DNA of 64,000 nt from Lachnospiraceae bacterium UBA3732. GTDB lineage: Bacteria > Bacillota > Clostridia > Lachnospirales > Lachnospiraceae. Made by a program: the position numbers and the translations under genes. Location: assembly GCA_002372545.1 (NCBI GenBank), contig DFHD01000083.1, positions 1-64,000 on the forward strand, read 5' to 3'. Shown piece by piece: positions 1-8,210 of the stretch (position 1 is its first letter; every line of letters begins with the position of its first letter). The notes below the pieces were generated by a model that searched no databases, was not told the DNA's origin, and saw nothing but the letters and a program-made list of their open reading frames with translations.

Positions 1-400
1 TTTCAGCTTCCTGAAGGCAAACGGTAACCGGATCAGCGGCGTAATCAGTACCACCACAAAGGATTACATTATCAATTATCAAGATCTTCAGGGCATCGGT
101 ATGACCAGCAAGCTTGCATTGCCAACCTTGATTGCCCTCAGTTCTATTGCATTGAGCAAACCTACAGTCAGTTCTCTGGCTGTACTTGGAGAGATTAGCA
201 TCAGCGGCACTATCATCAAAGTAGATGAGCTTGCAAATGCGCTACAGGTGTGCCTTGATTCCGGAGCTAAGAAAGTATTGTTGCCGATAACATCAGCAGG
301 AGATCTCGGCACCGTTCCTGCGGATCTTGTGGGTAGCTTCAATCTGATATTCTATAATAGCGCCGAAGATGCGGTATATAAGGCGCTGGGAGTGGAATAA
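1..400 (+). CDS. brxL: BrxL, BREX Lon-like protein, C-terminal part
   Basis: Open from the window edge in the frame starting at base 2; about 132 C-terminal residues are present and the 5' part lies outside the window. The segment has the fold order of a Lon protease domain (GMTSKLALPT, then LGEISISGTI, then GAKKVLLP) and ends in ALGVE, as BrxL proteins do. BrxL is the Lon-related AAA+ protein of type I and IV BREX phage-defence systems and often the last gene of the set. By hand alignment to Lon, the catalytic Ser falls on GMTSK instead of GPSAG and the catalytic Lys falls on an Ala in VDELANAL, so proteolysis looks unlikely; this fits the view of BrxL as a DNA-engaging motor. It is followed 26 bases later by a nuclease gene. 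The family call is confident; the BREX subtype cannot be read from here. Confidence 0.85.
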   Translation, partial: FSFLKANGNRISGVISTTTKDYIINYQDLQGIGMTSKLALPTLIALSSIALSKPTVSSLAVLGEISISGTIIKVDELANALQVCLDSGAKKVLLPITSAGDLGTVPADLVGSFNLIFYNSAEDAVYKALGVE

Positions 401-426
401 GTAATTATGGAAGGTGGTGAAGCAGT

Positions 427-1467
427 TTGAACATTCCTGTTTACTACCTGTCTTTGCCCTACGATTTGTCGGGCAGCAGGAGTAAAAATAGATTTCGCGC
501 TGAACTTCTGTGGGGCGTGAGTAAGATACTTGATCTTATGGAAGAGGACCGTGATTTTACTATGGTCTTTGATTACGCTTGCGACATAGAAATTCACTAT
601 GAAAACGGCTTCGAATTCTTCCAAATAAAAACACATGGTCGGAGTAAGTCTTACACGACAAAACGGCTAACTAAGGTTGAAGGAGAAGGGTCTATTCTCG
701 GAAAACTATATGTCCTGATAAAGAACAATTTCCCTGGTGAAGTACGCGTTGCAGTAGTAAGCAATGTCCCATACAGTTCAATGCCGGCCGATGCGTTGAT
801 CAACTGCTTTTTGAGTCTGCCAGATAAAGATCAAAGAGAGATTGCTACAGCGTTAAAGGATGAGCTGGGGATAGACAGTATCGACCTTTCAAAACTGTTC
901 TATGTTCAAACCAATATGGATCTTGAGCATCCCGATGATGCGGTTCGCGGGAAACTAACCCTCGCCTTTGAAAGAATAAAGAAATGTGAGCCGACAAATC
1001 CCAATGCGTTATATAGGCTTATAGTTGATACTGTTTCTGAAAAGGCGTGTTATGAGTATTCAGCAGCAGATTACGATGAAATTCTTCGATTAAAAGGCCT
1101 TTCGAGAAAACAGTTTGACGAGTTACTGGACTTACATGCTGAAAAATCCAAAACTGGTATATCTGCGGCAACTGAGTATATTGATCAATTGCCAAATATA
1201 AGAGACCGAATGATCTATAAACGATCTTTACCCAATGTACTTAAACTATTATCCACATCATGGCTGATAAAGGAAATTGAGTCTGAAATTGCACGATTTC
1301 TCCGGGAAAATGATGTGGGAGATATGGAGACGGCAATTGATCTTCTGATTACAAGATTCAATGATCGATTTCCTGTAGAAGTGAACCGAGCCGAAAAAGC
1401 AGTGCTATACATAGTCGTTATAAAACGTTTTGAAGATGGAGTGTATGGATATGAAGATGACATTTAA
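427..1467 (+). CDS. DUF4297/Cap4-like nuclease, Lamassu LmuA-type
   Basis: 346 residues. The TTG start is the first possible one, because an in-frame stop lies at 418-420; AAGGTGG at 411-417 is the ribosome site. Residues 1-75 match the DUF4297 (Cap4-type) PD-(D/E)XK nuclease pattern: SGSRSKNRFRAELLW, an acidic ACDIEIHY strand and the catalytic strand FEFFQIKTHG. The C-terminal 150 residues are helical and charged with no motif I know. DUF4297 nucleases are the DNA-degrading effectors of several defence systems (Lamassu, CBASS Cap4, ABC-three-component). Here the next gene is an SMC-like ATPase overlapping by 17 bases, the classical lmuA-lmuB arrangement. No separate lmuC is visible. The nuclease call is good; the exact system name is an inference. 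Confidence 0.75.
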   Translation: MNIPVYYLSLPYDLSGSRSKNRFRAELLWGVSKILDLMEEDRDFTMVFDYACDIEIHYENGFEFFQIKTHGRSKSYTTKRLTKVEGEGSILGKLYVLIKNNFPGEVRVAVVSNVPYSSMPADALINCFLSLPDKDQREIATALKDELGIDSIDLSKLFYVQTNMDLEHPDDAVRGKLTLAFERIKKCEPTNPNALYRLIVDTVSEKACYEYSAADYDEILRLKGLSRKQFDELLDLHAEKSKTGISAATEYIDQLPNIRDRMIYKRSLPNVLKLLSTSWLIKEIESEIARFLRENDVGDMETAIDLLITRFNDRFPVEVNRAEKAVLYIVVIKRFEDGVYGYEDDI

Positions 1468-3133
1468 GGAATTGTTCCTTTTTTCTCCACACGAGAAAAA
1501 GGCCAAAAGAATTACATTTGAAAAAGGAATTAATGTTATCACTTCAAATCAGGAGGATGGCACTGACAGGGGTAAGTCTGTAGTAATGAGGAGCTTATAT
1601 CATGCACTTGGGGCAGAGAGCTTATTCGAGGCGAAGTGGGACACCAAGAGCAAGATATATGTGCTCCATTTTTCCATTGATGATAAAGAGTATTACATAT
1701 ATCGCTCGACTGATTTATACAAGTTCTTTGACGAAGAAAAGAACCTGCTATTTGTGTCCACCCATAGCCATGAGTTGGCGGAACAGCTGAAAAAATATAC
1801 TGGGTTCGCTGTCATGCTTCCGGGAAGAAATAGCGAGAAATTAGAGATTACTCCGCCCGTGTACAATTATCTTCCATTTTTCTTAGATCAAGATCACTAT
1901 GACGGCAGTAAATACGCTTCATTTAGAAATCTGCAGCAATATGTCAACTATAAGGACTCTGTGCTCTTCTATCATCTTGGCATCTATGACGAAGCGTATT
2001 TTGAACTTGTAAGAACAAAGGAAGCTTTGACGGATCAATATAACGGTCACAAGTCGCGGCTTGATATGCTGCATGCTATGCAATCAGATATAGAAGCGCG
2101 GATAGGTGCAGGTGCATACTCATCCGATATCGATGCCTTAAGAAAAGATGTAGAGCTATATCGAAAAGAATATGCAGATGTTTTGTCTAAGCTCAATAAG
2201 TGTAAAGCAAAACTGGTTGAACTTAGAAATAATCTCTATGAATACGAAACCTTGCTCCATGAGATGAGTTCGTTGTCGTCAAAAAACGAAAAAGAGATAA
2301 GCCAGCTCAATGAACATATTTGTCCAGAATGTGGATCGGTATTGAGAGAAACCACGTCTTTACGAAGCAAGCGTTATAACCTCGCAGAAGATATTGTTAT
2401 TGTAAAAAACGAGTTGCAAGTAGCCATCCAAAACGCTACCGGTGAAATCGAGAAGGAAGAAGCAAAATACCAAAAAATACTGGAACAGCTGGCTGCGTAT
2501 GAGGAGAAGCTAAAGCTGAATACGAAGCAAGCGAATGATGTGATTCGGTATAAGGGCCTTTGTGAAATTCGTGAAGGCATCGTCTCGGAGCGACATGATG
2601 TGCTTGAGTTTATTGATGAGGAAGAGGAAAAGTTAAAAGAACTGGCAAAAGAAATCAAAAAATACAGTGAGAAAAAGAAACGCATTGAAGAAAAGTACTA
2701 CGAGTTGCTCGTCACTTATAGAACTAAATTCGGATTGAATGAAATAGAGCCGGAAAAATTCAAAAAACTCACAAATAACTTTACTGCGAGCGGGAGTAAT
2801 AGAAACATAGCTACAGTAATCTGGTATCTTGCTATTCTCAATCTTAGAAGAGAGTTTAATCCATGTGCCATTGAATTTCCCGTCGTTTTTGACAGCCCGA
2901 ACAATGTCGAAACCGATAATGTGAAAAAGCACGCTCTGCTTCAGTATATTTTGGATAACGCGTCGAATATGCAGCTCATATTGTCCAGTATTGGCTTCAG
3001 TGCTTCTGAGTTTTCAGGTGCAGGCAATATTAACGTCATAACTCTTGAAAATGCAAAATATTCGTTGCTGGACGAAGATGAGTATTTGGAAAATGAGCAA
3101 CTGCTTAATGAGCTGTGTGACGCGGAGAAGTAA
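1451..3133 (+). CDS. SMC/Rad50-like ATPase, Lamassu LmuB-type
   Basis: 560 residues from ATG 1451, chosen because GGAG at 1438-1441 is 9 bases upstream; a TTG at 1430 and ATGs at 1436 and 1445 are alternatives. Near the N-terminus NQEDGTDRGKSVVMRSL is the Walker A loop. The middle (about 190-455) is a long charged coiled coil interrupted by a zinc-hook-like ICPECGS, of which only one CxxC is seen, as in Rad50 dimers. The C-terminus has a Walker B-like PVVFDSPNNVE. Such ATPases sense foreign or broken DNA and license the partner nuclease in Lamassu/ABC-3C systems. The gene overlaps the DUF4297 gene, so the two are co-translated. A housekeeping role such as SbcC is less likely given the short length and the partner. 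Confidence 0.75.
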   Translation: MKMTFKELFLFSPHEKKAKRITFEKGINVITSNQEDGTDRGKSVVMRSLYHALGAESLFEAKWDTKSKIYVLHFSIDDKEYYIYRSTDLYKFFDEEKNLLFVSTHSHELAEQLKKYTGFAVMLPGRNSEKLEITPPVYNYLPFFLDQDHYDGSKYASFRNLQQYVNYKDSVLFYHLGIYDEAYFELVRTKEALTDQYNGHKSRLDMLHAMQSDIEARIGAGAYSSDIDALRKDVELYRKEYADVLSKLNKCKAKLVELRNNLYEYETLLHEMSSLSSKNEKEISQLNEHICPECGSVLRETTSLRSKRYNLAEDIVIVKNELQVAIQNATGEIEKEEAKYQKILEQLAAYEEKLKLNTKQANDVIRYKGLCEIREGIVSERHDVLEFIDEEEEKLKELAKEIKKYSEKKKRIEEKYYELLVTYRTKFGLNEIEPEKFKKLTNNFTASGSNRNIATVIWYLAILNLRREFNPCAIEFPVVFDSPNNVETDNVKKHALLQYILDNASNMQLILSSIGFSASEFSGAGNINVITLENAKYSLLDEDEYLENEQLLNELCDAEK

Positions 3134-3136
3134 TTG

Positions 3137-3469
3137 ATGATAGGAAAGTATAAAGTCATCACCCTCTGCGGCAGCACTCGCTTCAAAGACGAGTTCATGG
3201 AAGTCCAGAAGCGCCTGACGCTTGCGGGCAACATAGTGATTAGTGTCGGTCTCTTCGGCCATTCTGGAGATTCTGAAGTCTGGGAGAACATGGATGAGGG
3301 CACGCTGACACGAACAAAAGAAATGCTGGATGATATGCATAAACGTAAGATCGATATGGCTGATGAAATCTTTGTCATCAACGTCGGTGGGTATATCGGC
3401 TCCAGCACAAGATCAGAGATCGAGTATGCTAAAAGTACTGGGAAACCAGTCCGATATCTGGAGAACTAG
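3137..3469 (+). CDS. Nucleoside 2-deoxyribosyltransferase-like protein
   Basis: 110 residues, starting three bases after the preceding stop; the ribosome site GGAGAAG lies inside the upstream gene, and a TTG one codon earlier is also possible. VITLCGSTRF near the N-terminus is the glycine-rich loop, and DMADEIFVINVGGYIGSST followed by a SEIEYA helix is typical of the nucleoside 2-deoxyribosyltransferase / SLOG Rossmann-like superfamily. Members cleave N-glycosidic bonds of nucleosides or bind nucleotide-derived ligands; some act as nucleotide sensors or NAD-directed effectors in defence loci. Its substrate here is unknown. Tight coupling to the ATPase upstream and the nuclease 3 bases downstream suggests one transcript. 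It may be an accessory of the defence pair or simply a passenger. Confidence 0.65.
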   Translation: MIGKYKVITLCGSTRFKDEFMEVQKRLTLAGNIVISVGLFGHSGDSEVWENMDEGTLTRTKEMLDDMHKRKIDMADEIFVINVGGYIGSSTRSEIEYAKSTGKPVRYLEN

Positions 3470-3472
3470 AGA

Positions 3473-4141
3473 ATGGGCATCACAAAAACTGATTTCATGC
3501 GTGGCATGCAGTGTCGCAAGATGCTTTGGCTTGATAAACACAAGCCAAGCTTAAAGATCATCCCTCCGGAAGTCCAGCAGTGCCTCGATGCCGGCAATGA
3601 CTTCGGCGATCGTGCTATGGCTATGTTCGGTCCCTATGAAGAGATGACAGTCTATCTGCCCGGCAGACAGATTCCGGACACTAAAGCCATGATTGCAAAG
3701 ACACAGGAGCATTTGGAGAAAGGAACGCAAGTTATCTGTGAGGCAGCTTTCTCCAATTATAACAATTACTGTGCAGCGGACATTTTGCGGAAGACGGAGT
3801 CAGGTTATGACATGTATGAAGTCAAGAAAGCACCGATGGTCCATGAGCAGTTCATCAAAGATGTAGGGTTCCAGTACTATATCATCAACCGCTGCAAGGT
3901 AAAGATCGGCAAGATCTTTATTGTCACACATGGACCGGATGAAGAGAACCCTTTTGTCCTGAATGATGTTACGGCGCAGGCAAAAGGATATTCCAAGTGG
4001 ATCAATGACAACATCTGGGACTTGAACCGGATGCAAAAGCAGCCGGAAGAGATTGAAGTAGAGCCGGGAGAACAGTGCAGCAATCCATATGAATGTTGGT
4101 ATTACAAGTATTGTCATAAAGGGGAAGATTTGAATGGATAA
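3473..4141 (+). CDS. Cas4/RecB-like PD-(D/E)XK nuclease (DUF2779-like N-terminus)
   Basis: 222 residues. The start GITKTDFMRGMQCRKMLW resembles the opening of Cas4/DUF2779 proteins, with the first conserved Cys in MQCRK. A catalytic strand YDMYEVKKAP supplies the E-x-K pair. Near the C-terminus CSNPYECWYYKYC provides three more cysteines, so a Cas4/AddB-type 4Fe-4S cluster is likely. Such proteins are DNA exonucleases with an iron-sulfur-stabilised RecB fold. DUF2779 proteins are normally much longer, so this is either a stand-alone version or a truncation. Its last 8 bases overlap the following WYL regulator remnant, which suggests translational coupling. No cas genes are near, so a CRISPR role is not supported. 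Confidence 0.7.
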   Translation: MGITKTDFMRGMQCRKMLWLDKHKPSLKIIPPEVQQCLDAGNDFGDRAMAMFGPYEEMTVYLPGRQIPDTKAMIAKTQEHLEKGTQVICEAAFSNYNNYCAADILRKTESGYDMYEVKKAPMVHEQFIKDVGFQYYIINRCKVKIGKIFIVTHGPDEENPFVLNDVTAQAKGYSKWINDNIWDLNRMQKQPEEIEVEPGEQCSNPYECWYYKYCHKGEDLNG

Positions 4142-4899
4142 AGAATCAAAACTCCGCCCGTTTTATCTGGCGCGGATCTTATTCGAACGGACCGATGAGG
4201 ATCATTACCTTACCACAGCGCAGTTGATGAAGGCATTAGAACAGGACTATGGCATCAAATCCCATCGGCAGACCATTCCGGCTGATGTGGAGATCCTGCG
4301 TACCGTTGGGATGGATATCCAGGAAGTGATGTCTTCGCAGAAACGCTACAACCTGGTCAGCCGCGAATTCGATCTGCCTGAGATCAAGATGCTGATCGAT
4401 GCGGTCCAGTCTTCCAAATTCATCACTAGAAAGAAGAGCGAAGCCCTTGTGGAGAAGCTCTCCAAGCTGGCCGGAAAGAACCAGGAAGACAACCTGAAGC
4501 GAAACATCGCCGTCGAAGACCGCATTAAATACGATAACGAGAGCATTCTCCTCATCGTGGACGGTATTAACCAGGCGATCAATGAGGAAAAGAACCGACT
4601 TTGACTTTAACCAATATCTGCAGACCAGTTTCCGGATGTTCGGGACCGATCACACCAAGGTGGAGCTGATCTGCGCCAATGACGTGATGGATGCCATTCT
4701 GGACAAGTTCGGTAAGAACGTCACCACCTATGCATATGACATGGAGAACTTCCTGGCTGAGGTCGAAGTGGCGGTCAGCAACGTGTTCTTCTCCTGGGTG
4801 TTTGGCTTCGGCGGAAAGGTCCGGATCAAAGGACCGGCTGATGTGAAGGAGAAGTATAAAGAGATGGTACTGAAGGCTGCGGAAGAGTTCACTGATTAA
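4134..4899 (+). pseudogene. WYL-domain transcriptional regulator, disrupted
   Basis: The first open frame (4134-4604) encodes a DeoR-like winged helix (TAQLMKALEQDYGIKSHRQT) and the start of the WYL linker, ending NQAINEEKNRL. The second (about 4582-4899, another frame) encodes the C-terminal WYL extension, with VELICANDVMDAILDKFG and FFSWVFGFGGKVRIKGP. In intact relatives these are joined by roughly 100 or more residues holding the WYL core. Here the core is missing and the frames do not match, so an internal deletion plus frameshift around 4580-4600 is the simplest reading. WYL regulators (for example BrxR) often control BREX and neighbouring defence genes. The remnant could still yield a DNA-binding N-terminal fragment of 156 residues. 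Confidence 0.8.
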
Positions 4900-5030
4900 A
4901 CATCATGGACAGGTTGAGCTTTAGTTTCATTCCTTGAATATCTTGCTTTGATTGCGAGAAAAAGAGGAAATGAATCCTTTATGTCTAAAAACAATAATAT
5001 GGGTTTGAATACTGAGGAAGGAGACTCGTG

Positions 5031-7439
5031 ATGTCATATAGTTCAGAACTGTATGTTCATGACCTTGATCGAAAAGCATTGATCGCACTGAATGCTTTTC
5101 CCAAGATAGTAAAGCTAAGAGAGTTGTATGTCGCAAATGTGGATGAGAAGAAAGAACGGATCCAATACCTGTCATCTGCAATCAGGCTTAGCGATAAGCA
5201 GATGCCTGAAATATACAATTTACTTCCCCCAATCTGTGAGAAGCTTGGCATCAGGCAGCCGGAACTCTATTATATTCAGGCAAAGCATATCAATGCATGG
5301 ACATTCGGAAGTGTTAATCCATATATTTGTATCACTTCGGAATTGGTTGAGAAGCTCGCTCCGGAACAGATTAGTAGCGTACTGGCTCATGAAGCCGGTC
5401 ATATCGCATGCAAGCACTCTCTTTTCCATTCTCTTGCCAGACTATTGGCAGAGGGGGTAACAGATGCGGTCAATGCATTCTTACCCGGGGTACGAAGACT
5501 GGTTACGCCATCAATTCTTAATGCGCTCTCTTTTTGGGAGCGTTGCAGTGAGTTATCGGCAGACAGAGCAGCTGCCCTATGTGATGGCAACGCCGAAAGG
5601 ACAGTAGGAACCCTTCTGAGGGTACATGGATATGGTGACAATATCAACGTAGATGAATTCATTAAACAAGCTTTGGATCTTAAAGAGTTTGTTGACGAAT
5701 CGTCTTCGAATAAAGCCTTGGAACAAATGTTGATTCAAGGAGAAAGCCATCCGCGCCTTGCGACAAGAGCATACGAATGCTATGAGTGGACGAAGACGCC
5801 TCAATATCAGGGAATAATTGATGGTACGTTTACACTTGCCAAAAAGGAACAGGCTGAGCTGAAAGAGATTGTTCAGGAAGATGTTCTGGAAGCGGACATT
5901 CAAGTGTCTCAGGTGGAAGAGCGGATCTCTATTCCGGTTGAGGTTGTCAACTCGGCCATAGACGCCAAGCTTGCAGAAGTTAACCAGAAGCTGGAGAGAT
6001 ACACCATCCACGCTGATAAAGCGGATTATGCATTTGCTGTTGCAAGTGGATTGATTACCGGCTTCATCGACTCTGTATTCGTGGGACAGATGAATATCAC
6101 CAGCGATGATATTGACCTGTCGAATACGCAGATTAACGATTTTATCGAAGGTTATGCCAAGAAGCGAGACCTTAATGGAACGAATCTCGAGAACACAATT
6201 GCGAACCTTGAAGATGCATTCCCTGTTCTGCAGGATAATGTGTGGAAGGGTGCAAACATCAAAGTATCTGCATCAAACCATCATCTGGCAGACTTTGCTC
6301 ATCATCCTACGCCGCTTGGGCTGGCCTCAGCAATTGCAGTTCAATTCCTGAGAGTTGGTACATTCGTCAATAGGGAAGGTGAATTGCATTTTATTCCGGT
6401 GAAAACGTCTGCCAAGGATATGATCAGCATACTGGCACCTGCAGTAATAACTGGAATACTGAACTGGTTGGTTATCGTAGGGGAAAAGAAATACGAGGAA
6501 GCAAACGGAGAGGACTTACCTGAATTTGTGGTGAAGCTGGCTCATCTGGTTGCATCTACACCGCTTATCATCGAGATCGTAAAATGCACAGATAACTGGT
6601 TTGGCCATTTGGTTAGTGATATGGGCGGATCCAAGCAAACTGCAGGTGGCGGCATGGGGATTCCTGGAATATTCGTTTCTCTATTGTATGAAATCTCTTC
6701 CCTGCCGATTTTGAAAGATTCAGGGTTGCCGCAGTTGGTGAACAATCTTTATGAAAAACAAAAGCTGGACTTGCGTCATGAGCTTCCGTTATACAAAGAA
6801 CTTGGAAAGCAGGCTATACCGGTTGCATTCAATGAGATCTATGTTCGTCTAAGCTATTTCCTGGCACATCTTGCGGGTGAAGTTGCTGCTCACAAAGGGA
6901 TTCATGGCGTTAACTGGAATAATGTAATCCCGTTCGGAAATCGGACGATTGATCGCATGATGACTGTCGCTGCAATGACGTTCACTATCGCGGATACCAC
7001 AGATGCAGCCGTGAGAGCAGCAGTGGAGTCCGGTGGAAACTGGGCGATATTTGCCGGAAAGTTCGTAACCAGATTCAATTATGTGGGTGCCGGCAGAGCT
7101 GCAGTGGCTATTGTGAAGGAAATTTCAAACGAGCGCAAGGAAGCACAGTTGATCCACGAAAAAATGATCCTTACTGAAGCAAAGACAGCTATTGTTATGA
7201 AGCAGCTTCAGGAATATAAGGCAGCCTTAGAGCAACGGTTTTCCGATTATCTGGCTGAGGATATTGAGGCTTTCATGAATGGTTTTGATATTATGAACCA
7301 GGGGCTTGCAACAGGAGATTCTGATCTGGTTATCAAAGGAAATGTCGTAATACAGAAGGCATTGGGACGAGAGATACAGTTCACAAATCAACAAGAATTT
7401 GATGAACTGATGGACTCGGATGAAGCTTTACAACTATAG
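5031..7439 (+). CDS. M48-family zinc metalloprotease, large C-terminal domain
   Basis: 802 residues from ATG 5031, with AGGAAGGAG ending 8 bases upstream; a GTG one codon earlier is also possible. The zinc site is LAHEAGHIACKH (H120, E121, H124), and ELSADRAA supplies the third ligand (E174), as in M48/HtpX/Ste24 peptidases. Unlike HtpX the N-terminus shows no membrane segments. Residues about 290-340 are charged and may be coiled; about 460-490 (ILAPAVITGILNWLVIVG) and about 550 are hydrophobic and could contact a membrane. The remainder has no domain I know. It is the first gene of a three-gene operon with a TerB-like and a glycine-zipper membrane protein. The protease fold is clear; substrate and role are unknown. 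A stress or defence-triggered protease is the guess from context. Confidence 0.75.
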   Translation: MSYSSELYVHDLDRKALIALNAFPKIVKLRELYVANVDEKKERIQYLSSAIRLSDKQMPEIYNLLPPICEKLGIRQPELYYIQAKHINAWTFGSVNPYICITSELVEKLAPEQISSVLAHEAGHIACKHSLFHSLARLLAEGVTDAVNAFLPGVRRLVTPSILNALSFWERCSELSADRAAALCDGNAERTVGTLLRVHGYGDNINVDEFIKQALDLKEFVDESSSNKALEQMLIQGESHPRLATRAYECYEWTKTPQYQGIIDGTFTLAKKEQAELKEIVQEDVLEADIQVSQVEERISIPVEVVNSAIDAKLAEVNQKLERYTIHADKADYAFAVASGLITGFIDSVFVGQMNITSDDIDLSNTQINDFIEGYAKKRDLNGTNLENTIANLEDAFPVLQDNVWKGANIKVSASNHHLADFAHHPTPLGLASAIAVQFLRVGTFVNREGELHFIPVKTSAKDMISILAPAVITGILNWLVIVGEKKYEEANGEDLPEFVVKLAHLVASTPLIIEIVKCTDNWFGHLVSDMGGSKQTAGGGMGIPGIFVSLLYEISSLPILKDSGLPQLVNNLYEKQKLDLRHELPLYKELGKQAIPVAFNEIYVRLSYFLAHLAGEVAAHKGIHGVNWNNVIPFGNRTIDRMMTVAAMTFTIADTTDAAVRAAVESGGNWAIFAGKFVTRFNYVGAGRAAVAIVKEISNERKEAQLIHEKMILTEAKTAIVMKQLQEYKAALEQRFSDYLAEDIEAFMNGFDIMNQGLATGDSDLVIKGNVVIQKALGREIQFTNQQEFDELMDSDEALQL

Positions 7440-7451
7440 GAGGACAGGAAA

Positions 7452-8195
7452 ATGGCCGAAAAGTCTGGAAAGAAATCATTCGGAAATCTTATGAAAGGGT
7501 CTTTGGATTCGATCAAAAAAACAGCTCAGAATGTTAAAGTGCCTGAGATCAAGTTGCCGGATGTAAAGATTCCGCCGGTAAAGGATATCTTCAAGAAAAA
7601 AGAGAACGAAAATGTCGTTGAAGAAACTGAAGCTATACAGATCCAGAGTATCTCCACGAAGAGCGCACTTAAGATCATCTATTATATGATGGCTGTGGAT
7701 GGCGAATTAAGCTCTGCAGAGATGGAGAAGTATGACCTTTTGGGACAGGAGATTGCACCTGACTTTTCTGAACGGAAAGAGGGCATACTTGCTGAGTGCC
7801 GGAAACAGTTGGACAAGGCCATCGATCCGGAAGATTTTTATGACGTTCTTCAAGATGGCGTTGAAGATTCCCTGCTTTCATCCATTAAGACAGAAGACTC
7901 ATTTATCACCCCGAAACTATTGGCCTGGGACCTTCTTACATTGGCTTACAGCGATAACAGTTATGATGAAAGAGAGCGGAGGCTGCTGAAATATATCGTC
8001 AGGAAGCTGGATATAGACAAGGCTGTTTTTCTGGAGATGGAGAGTACCATTCAGACACTGATCGATCTTGAGAAGGAAGAAAAATGGATTAAAACCACAG
8101 ATCGTCCCTATCTGACCATCGAAGCGATGGTAAATGAGATCGAAGACAGAAAACATGTTATCTTTGACAGCGTTAAAGCGCTGATCGCACTTTAA
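7452..8195 (+). CDS. TerB-like protein
   Basis: 247 residues. AGGAGG overlapping the stop of the protease gene is its ribosome site, so the two are coupled. The N-terminal 60 residues are basic, with a repeated pattern VPEIKLPDVKIPPVKD that could bind a partner or a membrane surface. From about residue 70 the sequence turns into helices with TerB-type signatures: KIIYYMMAVDGELSSAEM and later LLTLAYSDNSYDERERRLLK, both acidic loops following a helix as in tellurite-resistance TerB folds. TerB domains bind metal or act as scaffolds in stress and phage-response modules. No enzyme motif is present. I infer a sensor or adaptor between the protease and the membrane protein. Confidence 0.6.
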   Translation: MAEKSGKKSFGNLMKGSLDSIKKTAQNVKVPEIKLPDVKIPPVKDIFKKKENENVVEETEAIQIQSISTKSALKIIYYMMAVDGELSSAEMEKYDLLGQEIAPDFSERKEGILAECRKQLDKAIDPEDFYDVLQDGVEDSLLSSIKTEDSFITPKLLAWDLLTLAYSDNSYDERERRLLKYIVRKLDIDKAVFLEMESTIQTLIDLEKEEKWIKTTDRPYLTIEAMVNEIEDRKHVIFDSVKALIAL

Positions 8196-8210
8196 TCAGG
8201 AGGAGTCATC

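Noticed and set aside
3473..4141. CRISPR Cas4
   Set aside because: Only the nuclease fold matches; no other cas gene or array exists in the window.
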